Assembly: GCA_035533095.1 (NCBI GenBank)
Contig: DATLUM010000100.1
Location: 1 to 52,912, forward strand
Origin: Acidimicrobiales bacterium
GTDB lineage: Bacteria > Actinomycetota > Acidimicrobiia > Acidimicrobiales > Palsa-688
Length of the DNA stretch: 52,912 nucleotides
Direction: 5' to 3'
The translations under genes were made by a program, and so were the position numbers. Of the stretch, positions 45,860 to 52,912 are shown in pieces; the stretch's first letter is position 1, and each line of letters begins with the position of its first letter. Under the pieces are notes generated by a model. It saw nothing but the letters and a program-made list of their open reading frames with translations, was not told the origin of the DNA and did no database searches.

Positions 45860-47520
45860 TGGTGCGCGCCGGATACGGAACCGAACCGACCGAGTCGATC
45901 CTCGAGGAGTTCCCCGAGCGGGCGAGCTTCGACGTCGCCGTCGTGGGAGGCGGCCCTAACGGCCTCATCGCGGCTGCCTATCTCGCACGCGCCGGGCTGC
46001 GGACCATAGTCGTCGAACGCCGTCACGAGATCGGGGGCGGGCTGGCCACGGAGGAGACTCTTTTCCCCGGCTACTACACGAACCCGCACGCCGTGTACCA
46101 CATGATGACCGACTACATGCCGCTGTTCCGGGACTTCGGCCTGGACGCCCACGGCCTGACCTTCATAAAGCCGAACGCGCAGACGGCGGCGGTCTTCTCC
46201 GACGGTGCCAGCCTGGTGCTGTGCAACCAGGTGGAGGACTCCAAGGACTCGATCGCCAAGTTCAGCCCGCGTGACGCCGCGAACTTCGGCAAGGTCATGC
46301 GGGTGTGGCACCGGCTGGTCGAGGACGTGATCGCCCCGGGCACCTACGTCCCCCCGATGCCGCCCATGGACATGGTCGAGGCCTTCGAGCGGACCGGCGC
46401 CGGGCGTGAGGTGCTCCGTCTCACCGAGATGTCACCGGTCGAGATCGTCAACGAGATCGTCGAGGACGACCGGGTCCGGATGCTCCTCCTCTACGCGGCG
46501 TGCATGTGGGGTCTCGACCCGCACGAGAGCGGCCTCGGGTTCCTCGTCCCGCTGTACATAGACCGGGCGGTCAACAAGGCCCAGTGCTACGGAGGATCGC
46601 ACAAGCTCGCCGGTGCCCTGTCGCGCGAGATTCTCCGCCACGGCGGGGTCGTCCTCGACAACGCCGAGGTCACATCGTTCATCGTCGAGGGTGGCCGGGT
46701 CACCGGCTTCGAGGTGTTCGACGGCCGGGTGATCGAGGCCAAGGCCGTTCTGTCGAGCCTCCCGCCGCCCCTGACCTTCGGGAGGCTGCTGCCACCGGAC
46801 CACGTACCGGCGGAGCTGAAGCGGGTGGCGTCCGAATGGGAGTGGGACGACTGGTCCTTCTTCACGCTGGCAGTGGCGACCAGGGAGGCTCCCCGCTACG
46901 AGACCGACGACCCGTGGGTCAACGACGCATTCATGGTCGTGACGGGCTTCGACTCCACCGCGCAGCTGCTCGAGCACTGGGACGGCGTCCTGGCCGGCCG
47001 TCTCGATGTCGATCGGCTCGGAGGGCACGCGACCGTCGAGACCCGTTACGACCCGACCCTCGTGCGCATCCCGGGGCACCACGTGAGCTTCCTGCAGGTC
47101 CATGTCCCGGGGGAGATCGACGGCGGTTGGAAGGCCCGCCGCGACGAGGTGGCCGAAACGCTCCTCGCCCGCTGGGGCCGCTACGCCGGCAACCTGACCG
47201 CGGACAACATCCTGCTGACGACGGCTGAGAGTCCCCTCGACATCGAAGCCCGCCTGCCCAACATGGTCCGGGGCTCCATCAAGCACGGCGCCTACAACCC
47301 GCTCCAGATGGGTGTGTTCCGGCCTCACGACTCCTGCGTGGCCGGCCGGACGCCGATGGAGGGACTGTACCTGTGCGGGGCGTCGTCCTATCCGGGCGGG
47401 CTGGTCATCGGGGGCCCCGGCTACATCGCCGCCGACTCAGTCGCCGAGGACCTCGGCGTGCGCAAATGGTGGACCCCGCCGCCGTACGTGCAGCGCTACC
47501 GGGAGGTGTACCTGCCATGA
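45859..47520 (+). CDS. CrtI/PYROXD2-like FAD-dependent oxidoreductase 2
   Basis: A 553-residue paralogue starting at ATG 45859. An N-terminal extension of ~23 residues precedes VAVVGGGPNGLIAAAYLARA and ERRHEIGGGLATEE; the C-terminal FAD motif is GLYLCGASSYPGGLVIGGPG. The four paralogues differ widely outside the cofactor motifs, so they probably act on different steps or intermediates rather than being redundant. It overlaps the next gene by 4 bp (ATGA). Confidence 0.85.
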   Translation: MVRAGYGTEPTESILEEFPERASFDVAVVGGGPNGLIAAAYLARAGLRTIVVERRHEIGGGLATEETLFPGYYTNPHAVYHMMTDYMPLFRDFGLDAHGLTFIKPNAQTAAVFSDGASLVLCNQVEDSKDSIAKFSPRDAANFGKVMRVWHRLVEDVIAPGTYVPPMPPMDMVEAFERTGAGREVLRLTEMSPVEIVNEIVEDDRVRMLLLYAACMWGLDPHESGLGFLVPLYIDRAVNKAQCYGGSHKLAGALSREILRHGGVVLDNAEVTSFIVEGGRVTGFEVFDGRVIEAKAVLSSLPPPLTFGRLLPPDHVPAELKRVASEWEWDDWSFFTLAVATREAPRYETDDPWVNDAFMVVTGFDSTAQLLEHWDGVLAGRLDVDRLGGHATVETRYDPTLVRIPGHHVSFLQVHVPGEIDGGWKARRDEVAETLLARWGRYAGNLTADNILLTTAESPLDIEARLPNMVRGSIKHGAYNPLQMGVFRPHDSCVAGRTPMEGLYLCGASSYPGGLVIGGPGYIAADSVAEDLGVRKWWTPPPYVQRYREVYLP

Positions 47521-48038
47521 AGCTGCGATCGCGAGGCCTGGGCCGGAGAGAGCTACTGATGGACTTCCGTGAGTACGACATCGCGCGTGACGGCGACGAA
47601 GTCGTCGTCTCCGGCACCATTCGCGAGCCGGTCAACTGGGACTTCACCATCCGCTTCTCCGGCGACGACATCCCCGGGATGCTCCGGGTCGGGCTGCACC
47701 GCCATACGCTCTCGCTGGCCGCCCGATGGATCCTGCACATGCGGTCGAAGCCACCGGCTGTCCCCGTTGTCCCCGCCGCTGTTGCTCCTGCTGCTGCGCC
47801 GGTCCCCATCGCCCGGGCGCCACGCTCCCCACGGCCGGTTCCCGTCGAGCGAGAGAAGCCCGCGTCTCCCAAGCCGGCTTCGATCACCCACCTACGCCCT
47901 CCGGCCGCGGACAGCCCGACGGTCTCCACCGCGGCCCGGACCCCGGACTTCGGCATCCCCCGCCGGCGGGGCGTTGTACCGGTGGAGCCAGCCGAGATGG
48001 AAATGGAGAGAGTCGTCGCGCAAGGGGGAGGACGGTGA
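47517..48038 (+). CDS. Small protein with Pro/Ala-rich tail in the FAD operon
   Basis: A 173-residue protein starting at ATG 47517 inside the preceding stop. Residues ~15-75 form a conserved-looking domain (MDFREYDIARDGDEVVVSGT, then VNWDFTIRFSGDDIPGMLRV and LAARWILHM). The rest is a Pro/Ala/Arg-rich low-complexity tail ending in an acidic EPAEMEMERV segment. By position it matches the small carrier-like genes after oxidoreductases 3 and 4, but I cannot assign an SCP2 fold. It overlaps the next gene by 4 bp (GTGA). Confidence 0.65.
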   Translation: MKLRSRGLGRRELLMDFREYDIARDGDEVVVSGTIREPVNWDFTIRFSGDDIPGMLRVGLHRHTLSLAARWILHMRSKPPAVPVVPAAVAPAAAPVPIARAPRSPRPVPVEREKPASPKPASITHLRPPAADSPTVSTAARTPDFGIPRRRGVVPVEPAEMEMERVVAQGGGR

Positions 48039-49636
48039 CGCGGACCTACGACGCCATTGTGATCGGCGCCGGGCACAACGGCCTGTGCCTGGCCGCCTAC
48101 CTTCAGCGCGCTGGTCTGTCCACCGTGGTGGTGGAGCGACGGCACGAGGAGGGCGGGGGTACCAACACCGAGGAACCGGTCCTGCCCGGCTTCCGCCACA
48201 ACATGCACGCCCAGTACATGGAGTTCTTCGACATCATGCCGATGATCGCCGACTTCGGTCTCGAAGAGCTCGGCCTCCGGACCGTCATGCCGGAGGCCCA
48301 GGCCGGAATCGCCTTCGCGGACGGGCGGCCACCGGTGATCCTGCACCGGCCGGATCTGCTGGAGCGCACCCACGAAAGCATCGCCCATTACTCGAAGAGC
48401 GACGCGGACATGTACGTGGAGCTCAAGCAACGAGCCATGGCGCTGGAGCCTTTGCTGGCGGCCGGCCTGTACAGCATCCCCCAGCCGGCAGCCCTGGATG
48501 AGCAGGCGGCCATGGTCGTGGCCGGCTTCGGTGATCTGGGCGCCGGCCCGCATCTGTTGATGAAGTCGCCAAAACACGTCATCGACGAGTTCTTCGAGGC
48601 GCCCGAGCTGCGGGCCCTGCTGTACCGGACCTGCGTCGAGTGGGGCTACCCCATAGACGCCACCGGCTTCGGGGCCGGCTTCCTGCTCTTCGTGATGTGG
48701 ACGCTCGGCAACTGGAAGCTTGTGCGCGGCGGCACCCACTCCGTGGCCAAGGCCATGACCCAGGCGTGCTACCGCGAGGGGGTCGACATTCTCGAGAACG
48801 TCATGGTCGACCGGGTGATCGTCGAGGACGGCAGGGCGGTCGGGGTCGAGACCCGGGTCGGTGAGATCCGGGCCGAAAGGGCGGTCGCATCCAACGCCGA
48901 CCTGCGCCAGACACTCCTCGATCTGGTGGGCGAGGACCACCTCAGCCCACTGTGGGTGAAGCGCGCCCGGGCCTACAGGTACGGCCCCAGCCACGTCCTC
49001 GGCACGCCGTGCTTCTGCCTGTACGAGGCGCCGCACTACAGGTCCGCCCGGTGGGACGAGGCGATCGACCGCTGCTTCTACACCATGGTCGGCTTCGATG
49101 GACCGGATGACACGGTTCGCTACATCCGGGACGCCTACTCCGGCCGGGTGCCCAAACCGGCCGCCGGCACCTGGGTCAACAGCCTGTGGGATCCGTCGCA
49201 GGCACCGGCGGGACGACACTCCGCGACGGGCTGGTACTTCCTGCCGATTGCCAGCGCCCTCACGCCGTCGGAGTGGTCGGACGTGCGGGCCACGTTCAAC
49301 GACTCGTTCCTCGACGTGTGGCGCCAATTCGCCCCGAACATGACCAGGGACAACGTGATCGCCCACAAGCTCTACACCCCGGACCAGATGGAGCGGAAGA
49401 ACCTGATGCGCGAGGGCGACTTCTCCAACGGCGAGTTCGCCCCCGACCAGACCGGGGCCAACCGACCGTTCCCGGAGGCTTCCAACTACCGCACCGAGAT
49501 CGGCGGCCTGTACCTGTGCGGCCCCTCGGCCTACCCCGGAGGAGGGGTCCACGCGGCCTGCGGCTACAACGCGTACAAGGCGATCGCCGAGGACCTGGGC
49601 CTGCCCAGCCCCGTCGTCGCCGCCCGAGGATATTGA
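48035..49636 (+). CDS. CrtI/PYROXD2-like FAD-dependent oxidoreductase 3
   Basis: A 533-residue paralogue starting at GTG 48035. The FAD motif is AIVIGAGHNGLCLAAYLQRA with ERRHEEGGGTNTEE, and the C-terminal FAD segment is GLYLCGPSAYPGGGVHAACG. The GHNGL(C/T)LxAYL signature is shared most closely with oxidoreductase 4 at 50,120. The SCP2-like gene starts 17 bp downstream. Confidence 0.85.
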   Translation: MTRTYDAIVIGAGHNGLCLAAYLQRAGLSTVVVERRHEEGGGTNTEEPVLPGFRHNMHAQYMEFFDIMPMIADFGLEELGLRTVMPEAQAGIAFADGRPPVILHRPDLLERTHESIAHYSKSDADMYVELKQRAMALEPLLAAGLYSIPQPAALDEQAAMVVAGFGDLGAGPHLLMKSPKHVIDEFFEAPELRALLYRTCVEWGYPIDATGFGAGFLLFVMWTLGNWKLVRGGTHSVAKAMTQACYREGVDILENVMVDRVIVEDGRAVGVETRVGEIRAERAVASNADLRQTLLDLVGEDHLSPLWVKRARAYRYGPSHVLGTPCFCLYEAPHYRSARWDEAIDRCFYTMVGFDGPDDTVRYIRDAYSGRVPKPAAGTWVNSLWDPSQAPAGRHSATGWYFLPIASALTPSEWSDVRATFNDSFLDVWRQFAPNMTRDNVIAHKLYTPDQMERKNLMREGDFSNGEFAPDQTGANRPFPEASNYRTEIGGLYLCGPSAYPGGGVHAACGYNAYKAIAEDLGLPSPVVAARGY

Positions 49637-49653
49637 AAAAGAGGGGCCGTTCA

Positions 49654-50127
49654 ATGGCAGACATCTACACCGAGGGGTGGTACCTGGAGGTCCGCGACGC
49701 CATGAACGCCAAGGTCGGGACCATGAAGGAACTGCCCCCGGGCGACATCCAGGTCAAGGTCGAGATCTTCGGCGACGGTGTCTCTCCTTACATCCCCGAC
49801 GGAACGGAACGCCATTTCCTCGTCAAGATCGAGGACGGCCGCTGCGCCTGGTACCGCGAGGTGGACGGGGACGACCCATCCATAAAGCTGGACTACCGCT
49901 TCCGGGGGCCCGCTCGCGTATTCGACGAGATCGCCGCGGGACTGGAGGACCCTGTGAACGCGGCGTTGCACGGGACGGTGAAGGTGCGCGGTGATATGCG
50001 CTTCCTGATGCGCCAGGCCCCGCAGGTCAAGGTCCTGCTGGAGGCCTACGCAACCGGCGTGCGGACGTCCTGGCCGCTCGGACGCCCCCCCTACGCATCC
50101 CGTACCGAGGAGGCGGTCCATGCGTGA
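49654..50127 (+). CDS. SCP2-like (sterol carrier domain) protein
   Basis: A 157-residue protein with GAGGGG ten bases before ATG 49654. The core strands and helices fit an SCP2 fold: RHFLVKIEDGRCAWYRE, IKLDYRFRGPARVFDEIAAG, DPVNAALHGTVKVRGDMRFL and a C-terminal helix. SCP2 domains bind fatty acyl, sterol or isoprenoid chains. It is cytoplasmic with no signal. It probably presents a hydrophobic substrate to the flanking FAD enzymes. Its end overlaps the next gene by 8 bp. Confidence 0.8.
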   Translation: MADIYTEGWYLEVRDAMNAKVGTMKELPPGDIQVKVEIFGDGVSPYIPDGTERHFLVKIEDGRCAWYREVDGDDPSIKLDYRFRGPARVFDEIAAGLEDPVNAALHGTVKVRGDMRFLMRQAPQVKVLLEAYATGVRTSWPLGRPPYASRTEEAVHA

Positions 50128-51715
50128 CGCCTACGACGCCATCGTCATCGGGGCGGGGCACAACGGGCTGACCCTCGGCGCCTACCTGGCCCGCAGCGGC
50201 CTGGAGGTCCTGGTGCTGGAGCGCCGGCACGAGGAAGGCGGCGGGCTGTGCACCGAGGAGCTCACGCTGCCCGGCTTCCTCCACAACGTCCACGCCAACT
50301 ACCACACCTTTGTGGACCTGGCCCCGCCGGTGCACGATCTCGACGTGCGCGGCCACGGCGTCGAGTACGTGCGGCCGGAGGTGCAAATGGCGTCGATATA
50401 CGACGACGGGACGGCCCTCACCGTGCACACCGACCTCGACAAGACGTGCGAGTCCATCGCCAGGTTCTCCGAGGAGGACGCCGAGACATTCCGCCGCCTG
50501 TACGGCGAGGCCCACGGCTATGTCGACCTGCTCCTCGCCACGCTTATGTACCAGCCCCCCATGTCGGTCAAGGAGCTGACCAGGGCGCTGGCCACCTTCG
50601 GCGTCGAGGACCGATCCGAATTCCTCTCCGTGAAGCTGCGGCGGGAGACCATCAACCAGTTCCTCGACCAGCACTTCACCCACCCGAAGGTCAAGGCCCA
50701 CCTGGCCTTTCACGGGGCCGTCTGCGCCTACACCAACGACGTGCCCGGCCTCGCCATCGGCTTCCCGCTGCTCGTCGGGAAGATCGACAACTGGCACCTC
50801 TGCATCGGGGGGTCTCATCGCCTGGCGCACGCCCTGTGGCGGGATCTGGCCCAGCACGGAGGGGTGATGGTCAGCGACGCCGACGTCAGGGCGATACTCG
50901 TCGAGGGTGGTCGTGCCGTTGGAGTCCGCCTCGCGGACGGGACCGAGGTGGCAGCTCGCAAGCTCGTCGCCTCGACGGTGTCGGTCGAGCAGACCTTCCT
51001 GGAGTTCCTCGAGCCGGCGGCGATACCGGAGGAGCTGCAGACCCGGGTAAAGAACGACGTCAAGCACAAGGACTGGAGCCTGTTCTCGGTCCACCTGGCC
51101 CTCTCCGCGCTTCCCGAATATTCGGCCGCCGAGTTCGACCCCGACGTGAACCGGGCCTGGGTGGTTAACCTGGGTTACGGGTCGCTGGAAGAGCTGAGCG
51201 CCCACTTTGCCGGCGTGCGGGCCGGGCAGCTGCCCGAACCGAAGCCAAACGCGGCGGTCAATTCCTTGTACGACCCGACCGACGCGCCGGCCGGGTACGC
51301 GACCGGTCTGCTCCGCCAGTTCGCCCCCTTCTCGATCGCCGGTGGCGGGGAAGGCCAGTGGGAGAGCATGGGGCACTGGTATGGGCGCCGGTGCATCGAG
51401 GCATGGCGGAGGTACGCGCCCAACCTCACCGACGACGTCATCCTCGACTGGGTCCCCTACACCCCGCTCGAGATCGCCCAGAAACTCCCGAACATGGTGA
51501 GGGGCGATTGGATGATGGGCGAGGTGAGCCTGGCCAACATGCTCGACCAGCGCCCGCTGCCGGAGCTGGGTCAGTACAGGACGCCGGTCGAGGCCCTCTA
51601 CATGGCCGGGTCGACGCAGCACCCACACGGCTTCATTACGTTCGCGCCCGCCTACAACGCCCTGCAGGTCATCGCAGACGACCTCGGCATCGAAGCGTGG
51701 TGGCGCCGGGTATGA
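50120..51715 (+). CDS. CrtI/PYROXD2-like FAD-dependent oxidoreductase 4
   Basis: A 531-residue paralogue starting at ATG 50120 within the end of the SCP2-like gene. FAD motif AIVIGAGHNGLTLGAYLARS with ERRHEEGGGLCTEE; C-terminal FAD segment ALYMAGSTQHPHGFITFAPA. The SGGxxP pattern is altered to TQHPHGF, which may change the active-site environment. It overlaps the last gene by 4 bp (ATGA). Confidence 0.85.
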   Translation: MRDAYDAIVIGAGHNGLTLGAYLARSGLEVLVLERRHEEGGGLCTEELTLPGFLHNVHANYHTFVDLAPPVHDLDVRGHGVEYVRPEVQMASIYDDGTALTVHTDLDKTCESIARFSEEDAETFRRLYGEAHGYVDLLLATLMYQPPMSVKELTRALATFGVEDRSEFLSVKLRRETINQFLDQHFTHPKVKAHLAFHGAVCAYTNDVPGLAIGFPLLVGKIDNWHLCIGGSHRLAHALWRDLAQHGGVMVSDADVRAILVEGGRAVGVRLADGTEVAARKLVASTVSVEQTFLEFLEPAAIPEELQTRVKNDVKHKDWSLFSVHLALSALPEYSAAEFDPDVNRAWVVNLGYGSLEELSAHFAGVRAGQLPEPKPNAAVNSLYDPTDAPAGYATGLLRQFAPFSIAGGGEGQWESMGHWYGRRCIEAWRRYAPNLTDDVILDWVPYTPLEIAQKLPNMVRGDWMMGEVSLANMLDQRPLPELGQYRTPVEALYMAGSTQHPHGFITFAPAYNALQVIADDLGIEAWWRRV

Positions 51716-52215
51716 GACGCCCGGAGGTCAGGCTGGGGGCGGGTGACGAGGACGCGTCCGGGCTGGCCTGCATGGTGGCGAGCCTGCTGGAGGACAACGT
51801 GCGCGACTTCCGCAGCCGTGCCGCCGCGGCCCGCTACGCACGCGGCGATGTGGTTCTGCGGACGTCCGACAATGACATGGCCGTCACCCTCTCCTTCCGG
51901 CCGGGACAGGTCGTCGTCGAAGAGGGGCCGAGAGCCGGGGTCACCGCGGTCGAGGGGGAGTGGATCCACATGGCCGCGCTGTGCAGCGGGCAGCGGTCTG
52001 CACTGGCCGCGCTGGCATCAGGCGAGTTGCGGCTCCGGCGCGGGCGCGGGCTGCGGGCCGCGGCCGGTGCCGGCCTGGCGCTCTCCATCCCCCCGTCGTT
52101 CTACGGCTCGGAAGACCGGTGGTGGCGTCGGCACCGTGCCGGACTCGCGGTGGCGCTGCTGGCTGCCGCGGTCCTCGCCATGGTATGGCGGCTCGACGGT
52201 CCCGGGTCGCGATGA
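51712..52215 (+). CDS. SCP2-like protein with C-terminal membrane anchor
   Basis: A 168-residue protein starting at ATG 51712. Residues ~15-115 resemble an SCP2-type domain (DMAVTLSFRPGQVVVEEGPR, EGEWIHMAALCSGQRSALAA, then LASGELRLRRG). A membrane helix near the C-terminus (AGLAVALLAAAVLAMVWRL) would tether it to the membrane. It ends the operon, and the anchored carrier could draw a lipid substrate from the bilayer. Confidence 0.65.
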   Translation: MRRPEVRLGAGDEDASGLACMVASLLEDNVRDFRSRAAAARYARGDVVLRTSDNDMAVTLSFRPGQVVVEEGPRAGVTAVEGEWIHMAALCSGQRSALAALASGELRLRRGRGLRAAAGAGLALSIPPSFYGSEDRWWRRHRAGLAVALLAAAVLAMVWRLDGPGSR

Positions 52216-52342
52216 TGTCGCGATCGCGATGGGCTGACCGCGAGACTGACCGCCCGTCGGAAGGCGACGACTCGCAGACGACGCCTTCTCCCTGCGATGA
52301 CCCCGCGCTGACTTCGACTATCACGCCCGCCACCGCGGCTGA

Positions 52343-52376
52343 AAAGTCCAGGGCCTATCAGTCCGTCTGGGACTTT
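52343..52376. terminator. Weak hairpin after the FAD operon
   Basis: AAAGTCC (52343-52349) and GGACTTT (52370-52376) can pair across a 20-nt loop in the 260-bp gap before the cupin gene. There is no clean T-tract, so terminator function is doubtful. Confidence 0.3.
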
Positions 52377-52475
52377 CGCCTCTGGAGACAAGATCTACGG
52401 GCTGCCCATCGTGGGAGGTGAGGTTCGGGCCAGGTGCGGAGCAAGCGCTAGGCCCGAAAGTTGCCGGAGGAGAGA

Positions 52476-52901
52476 ATGCCGAAAGTATCGAAGGGAACCG
52501 CGTCATCCCACCTGGTCTTTCCAGGCTACGTGGATGAATACGAGCAGGAAATCGGGGACTGGAGCGTCAGCATCGAAAGCTGCTTGACCGACCTGGATTA
52601 TGCGCCGTTCTTCAAGGGCGCTCCGGACGATCTGTGCCAGGCTCATCATGTGGGCTATGTACTCAAAGGAAAGTTCGGTATCCGCAGAGCCGACGGGGTC
52701 GAGGAGATTTTCGAGGCCGGTGACGCGTTCACCATCGATCCCGGACACATCCCGGTCGCGTTCGCCGGATCCGAGTATGTGGCCTTCACCCCCACCGAGG
52801 AAGCGAGGCAGCAAGCCGCAGTGATGATGCCGAACGTGATGAAGTTCGCAGAAGCGCACGGCGTCGAGGTCCCGCCAGAGTTCCAGGCTTCTACGCAGTA
52901 G
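52476..52901 (+). CDS. Cupin-domain protein
   Basis: A 141-residue protein starting at ATG 52476 after GGAGGAGAG. The cupin core has AHHVGYVLKGKFGIR with two histidines, EEIFEAGDAFTIDPGHIPVA, and a closing strand YVAFTP, so it is a probable metal-binding small-molecule or sensor cupin. It follows the FAD operon on the same strand 260 bp downstream and has its own ribosome site. It may be a separate unit. The window ends 11 bp after its stop. Confidence 0.85.
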   Translation: MPKVSKGTASSHLVFPGYVDEYEQEIGDWSVSIESCLTDLDYAPFFKGAPDDLCQAHHVGYVLKGKFGIRRADGVEEIFEAGDAFTIDPGHIPVAFAGSEYVAFTPTEEARQQAAVMMPNVMKFAEAHGVEVPPEFQASTQ

Positions 52902-52912
52902 AGCGACGGGGG

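Noticed and set aside
47405-49654. 749-codon open frame on the minus strand opposite the FAD operon
   Set aside because: It is antisense to three clear genes and has no motif; long antisense frames are expected in high-GC DNA.

Overview
The window is high-GC bacterial DNA with actinobacterial character: frequent GTG/TTG starts, many 4-bp ATGA/GTGA/TTGA gene overlaps, probable leaderless promoters, two MobF relaxases next to Xis/Int modules, and an LSFTG-type sorting signal. Three secreted proteins carry tandem ~42-residue GYWLVxxDGGxFxFG repeats; I associate this repeat mainly with Acidimicrobiia and relatives, so I infer an uncultured acidimicrobial or similar actinobacterium. The taxonomic call is inference.

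Region 1 (1-5.3 kb) is sparse accessory DNA: the end of a RelE-like toxin, a VOC protein, a XerD-like recombinase, two lipoproteins and two membrane proteins. Region 2 (about 5.8-12.8 kb) is the right part of a conjugative/integrative element: palindromes and an inverted array of 12-bp iterons, an HTH regulator, a MobF relaxase-helicase, a VirD4/TraG-like coupling ATPase, Xis, and an integrase whose 3' end runs into tRNA-Gly(CCC). Its left end is not visible. Region 3 (12.8-21.6 kb) is chromosomal: DUF1697, dCTP deaminase, an SPFH protein, a candidate structured ncRNA, an intact IS630-family insertion, a 1036-residue Ig-like/repeat surface protein, a family III CoA-transferase and a lipoprotein.

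Region 4 (21,605-30,795) is a complete 9.1-kb element inserted in tRNA-Ala(UGC), bounded by perfect 49-bp direct repeats. It carries a DUF3800-like protein, integrase, Xis, an HTH protein, a second MobF relaxase with no coupling protein, and AT-richer cargo of secreted proteins. Both ends carry CGTGCGCGA 9-mers and TGTGGATAA motifs.

Region 5 (30.8-41.8 kb) holds a sortase-type surface protein, a methyltransferase and a seven-gene minus-strand operon with nearly all genes overlapping. The operon has MauD-like and MauE-like genes and a Tat-exported, Cys-rich MauA-like protein fused to six GYWLVAADGG repeats. EthD, VOC and alpha/beta-hydrolase genes follow on the plus strand. Region 6 (41.8-44.0 kb) looks like one thiol-stress regulon: thioredoxin, a CsoR/CstR-type regulator that keeps both Cys but lacks the copper His, a 43-aa ORF, a PIG-L deacetylase, and an OsmC protein. 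Two near-identical TACCCC-GG-GGGGTA palindromes mark the two transcription units. Region 7 (44.2-52.2 kb) is one tightly packed operon of four divergent CrtI/PYROXD2-like FAD oxidoreductases interleaved with three small proteins, two of them SCP2-like carriers; a cupin gene follows. Regions 5, 6 and 7 are the best candidates for undescribed biology.
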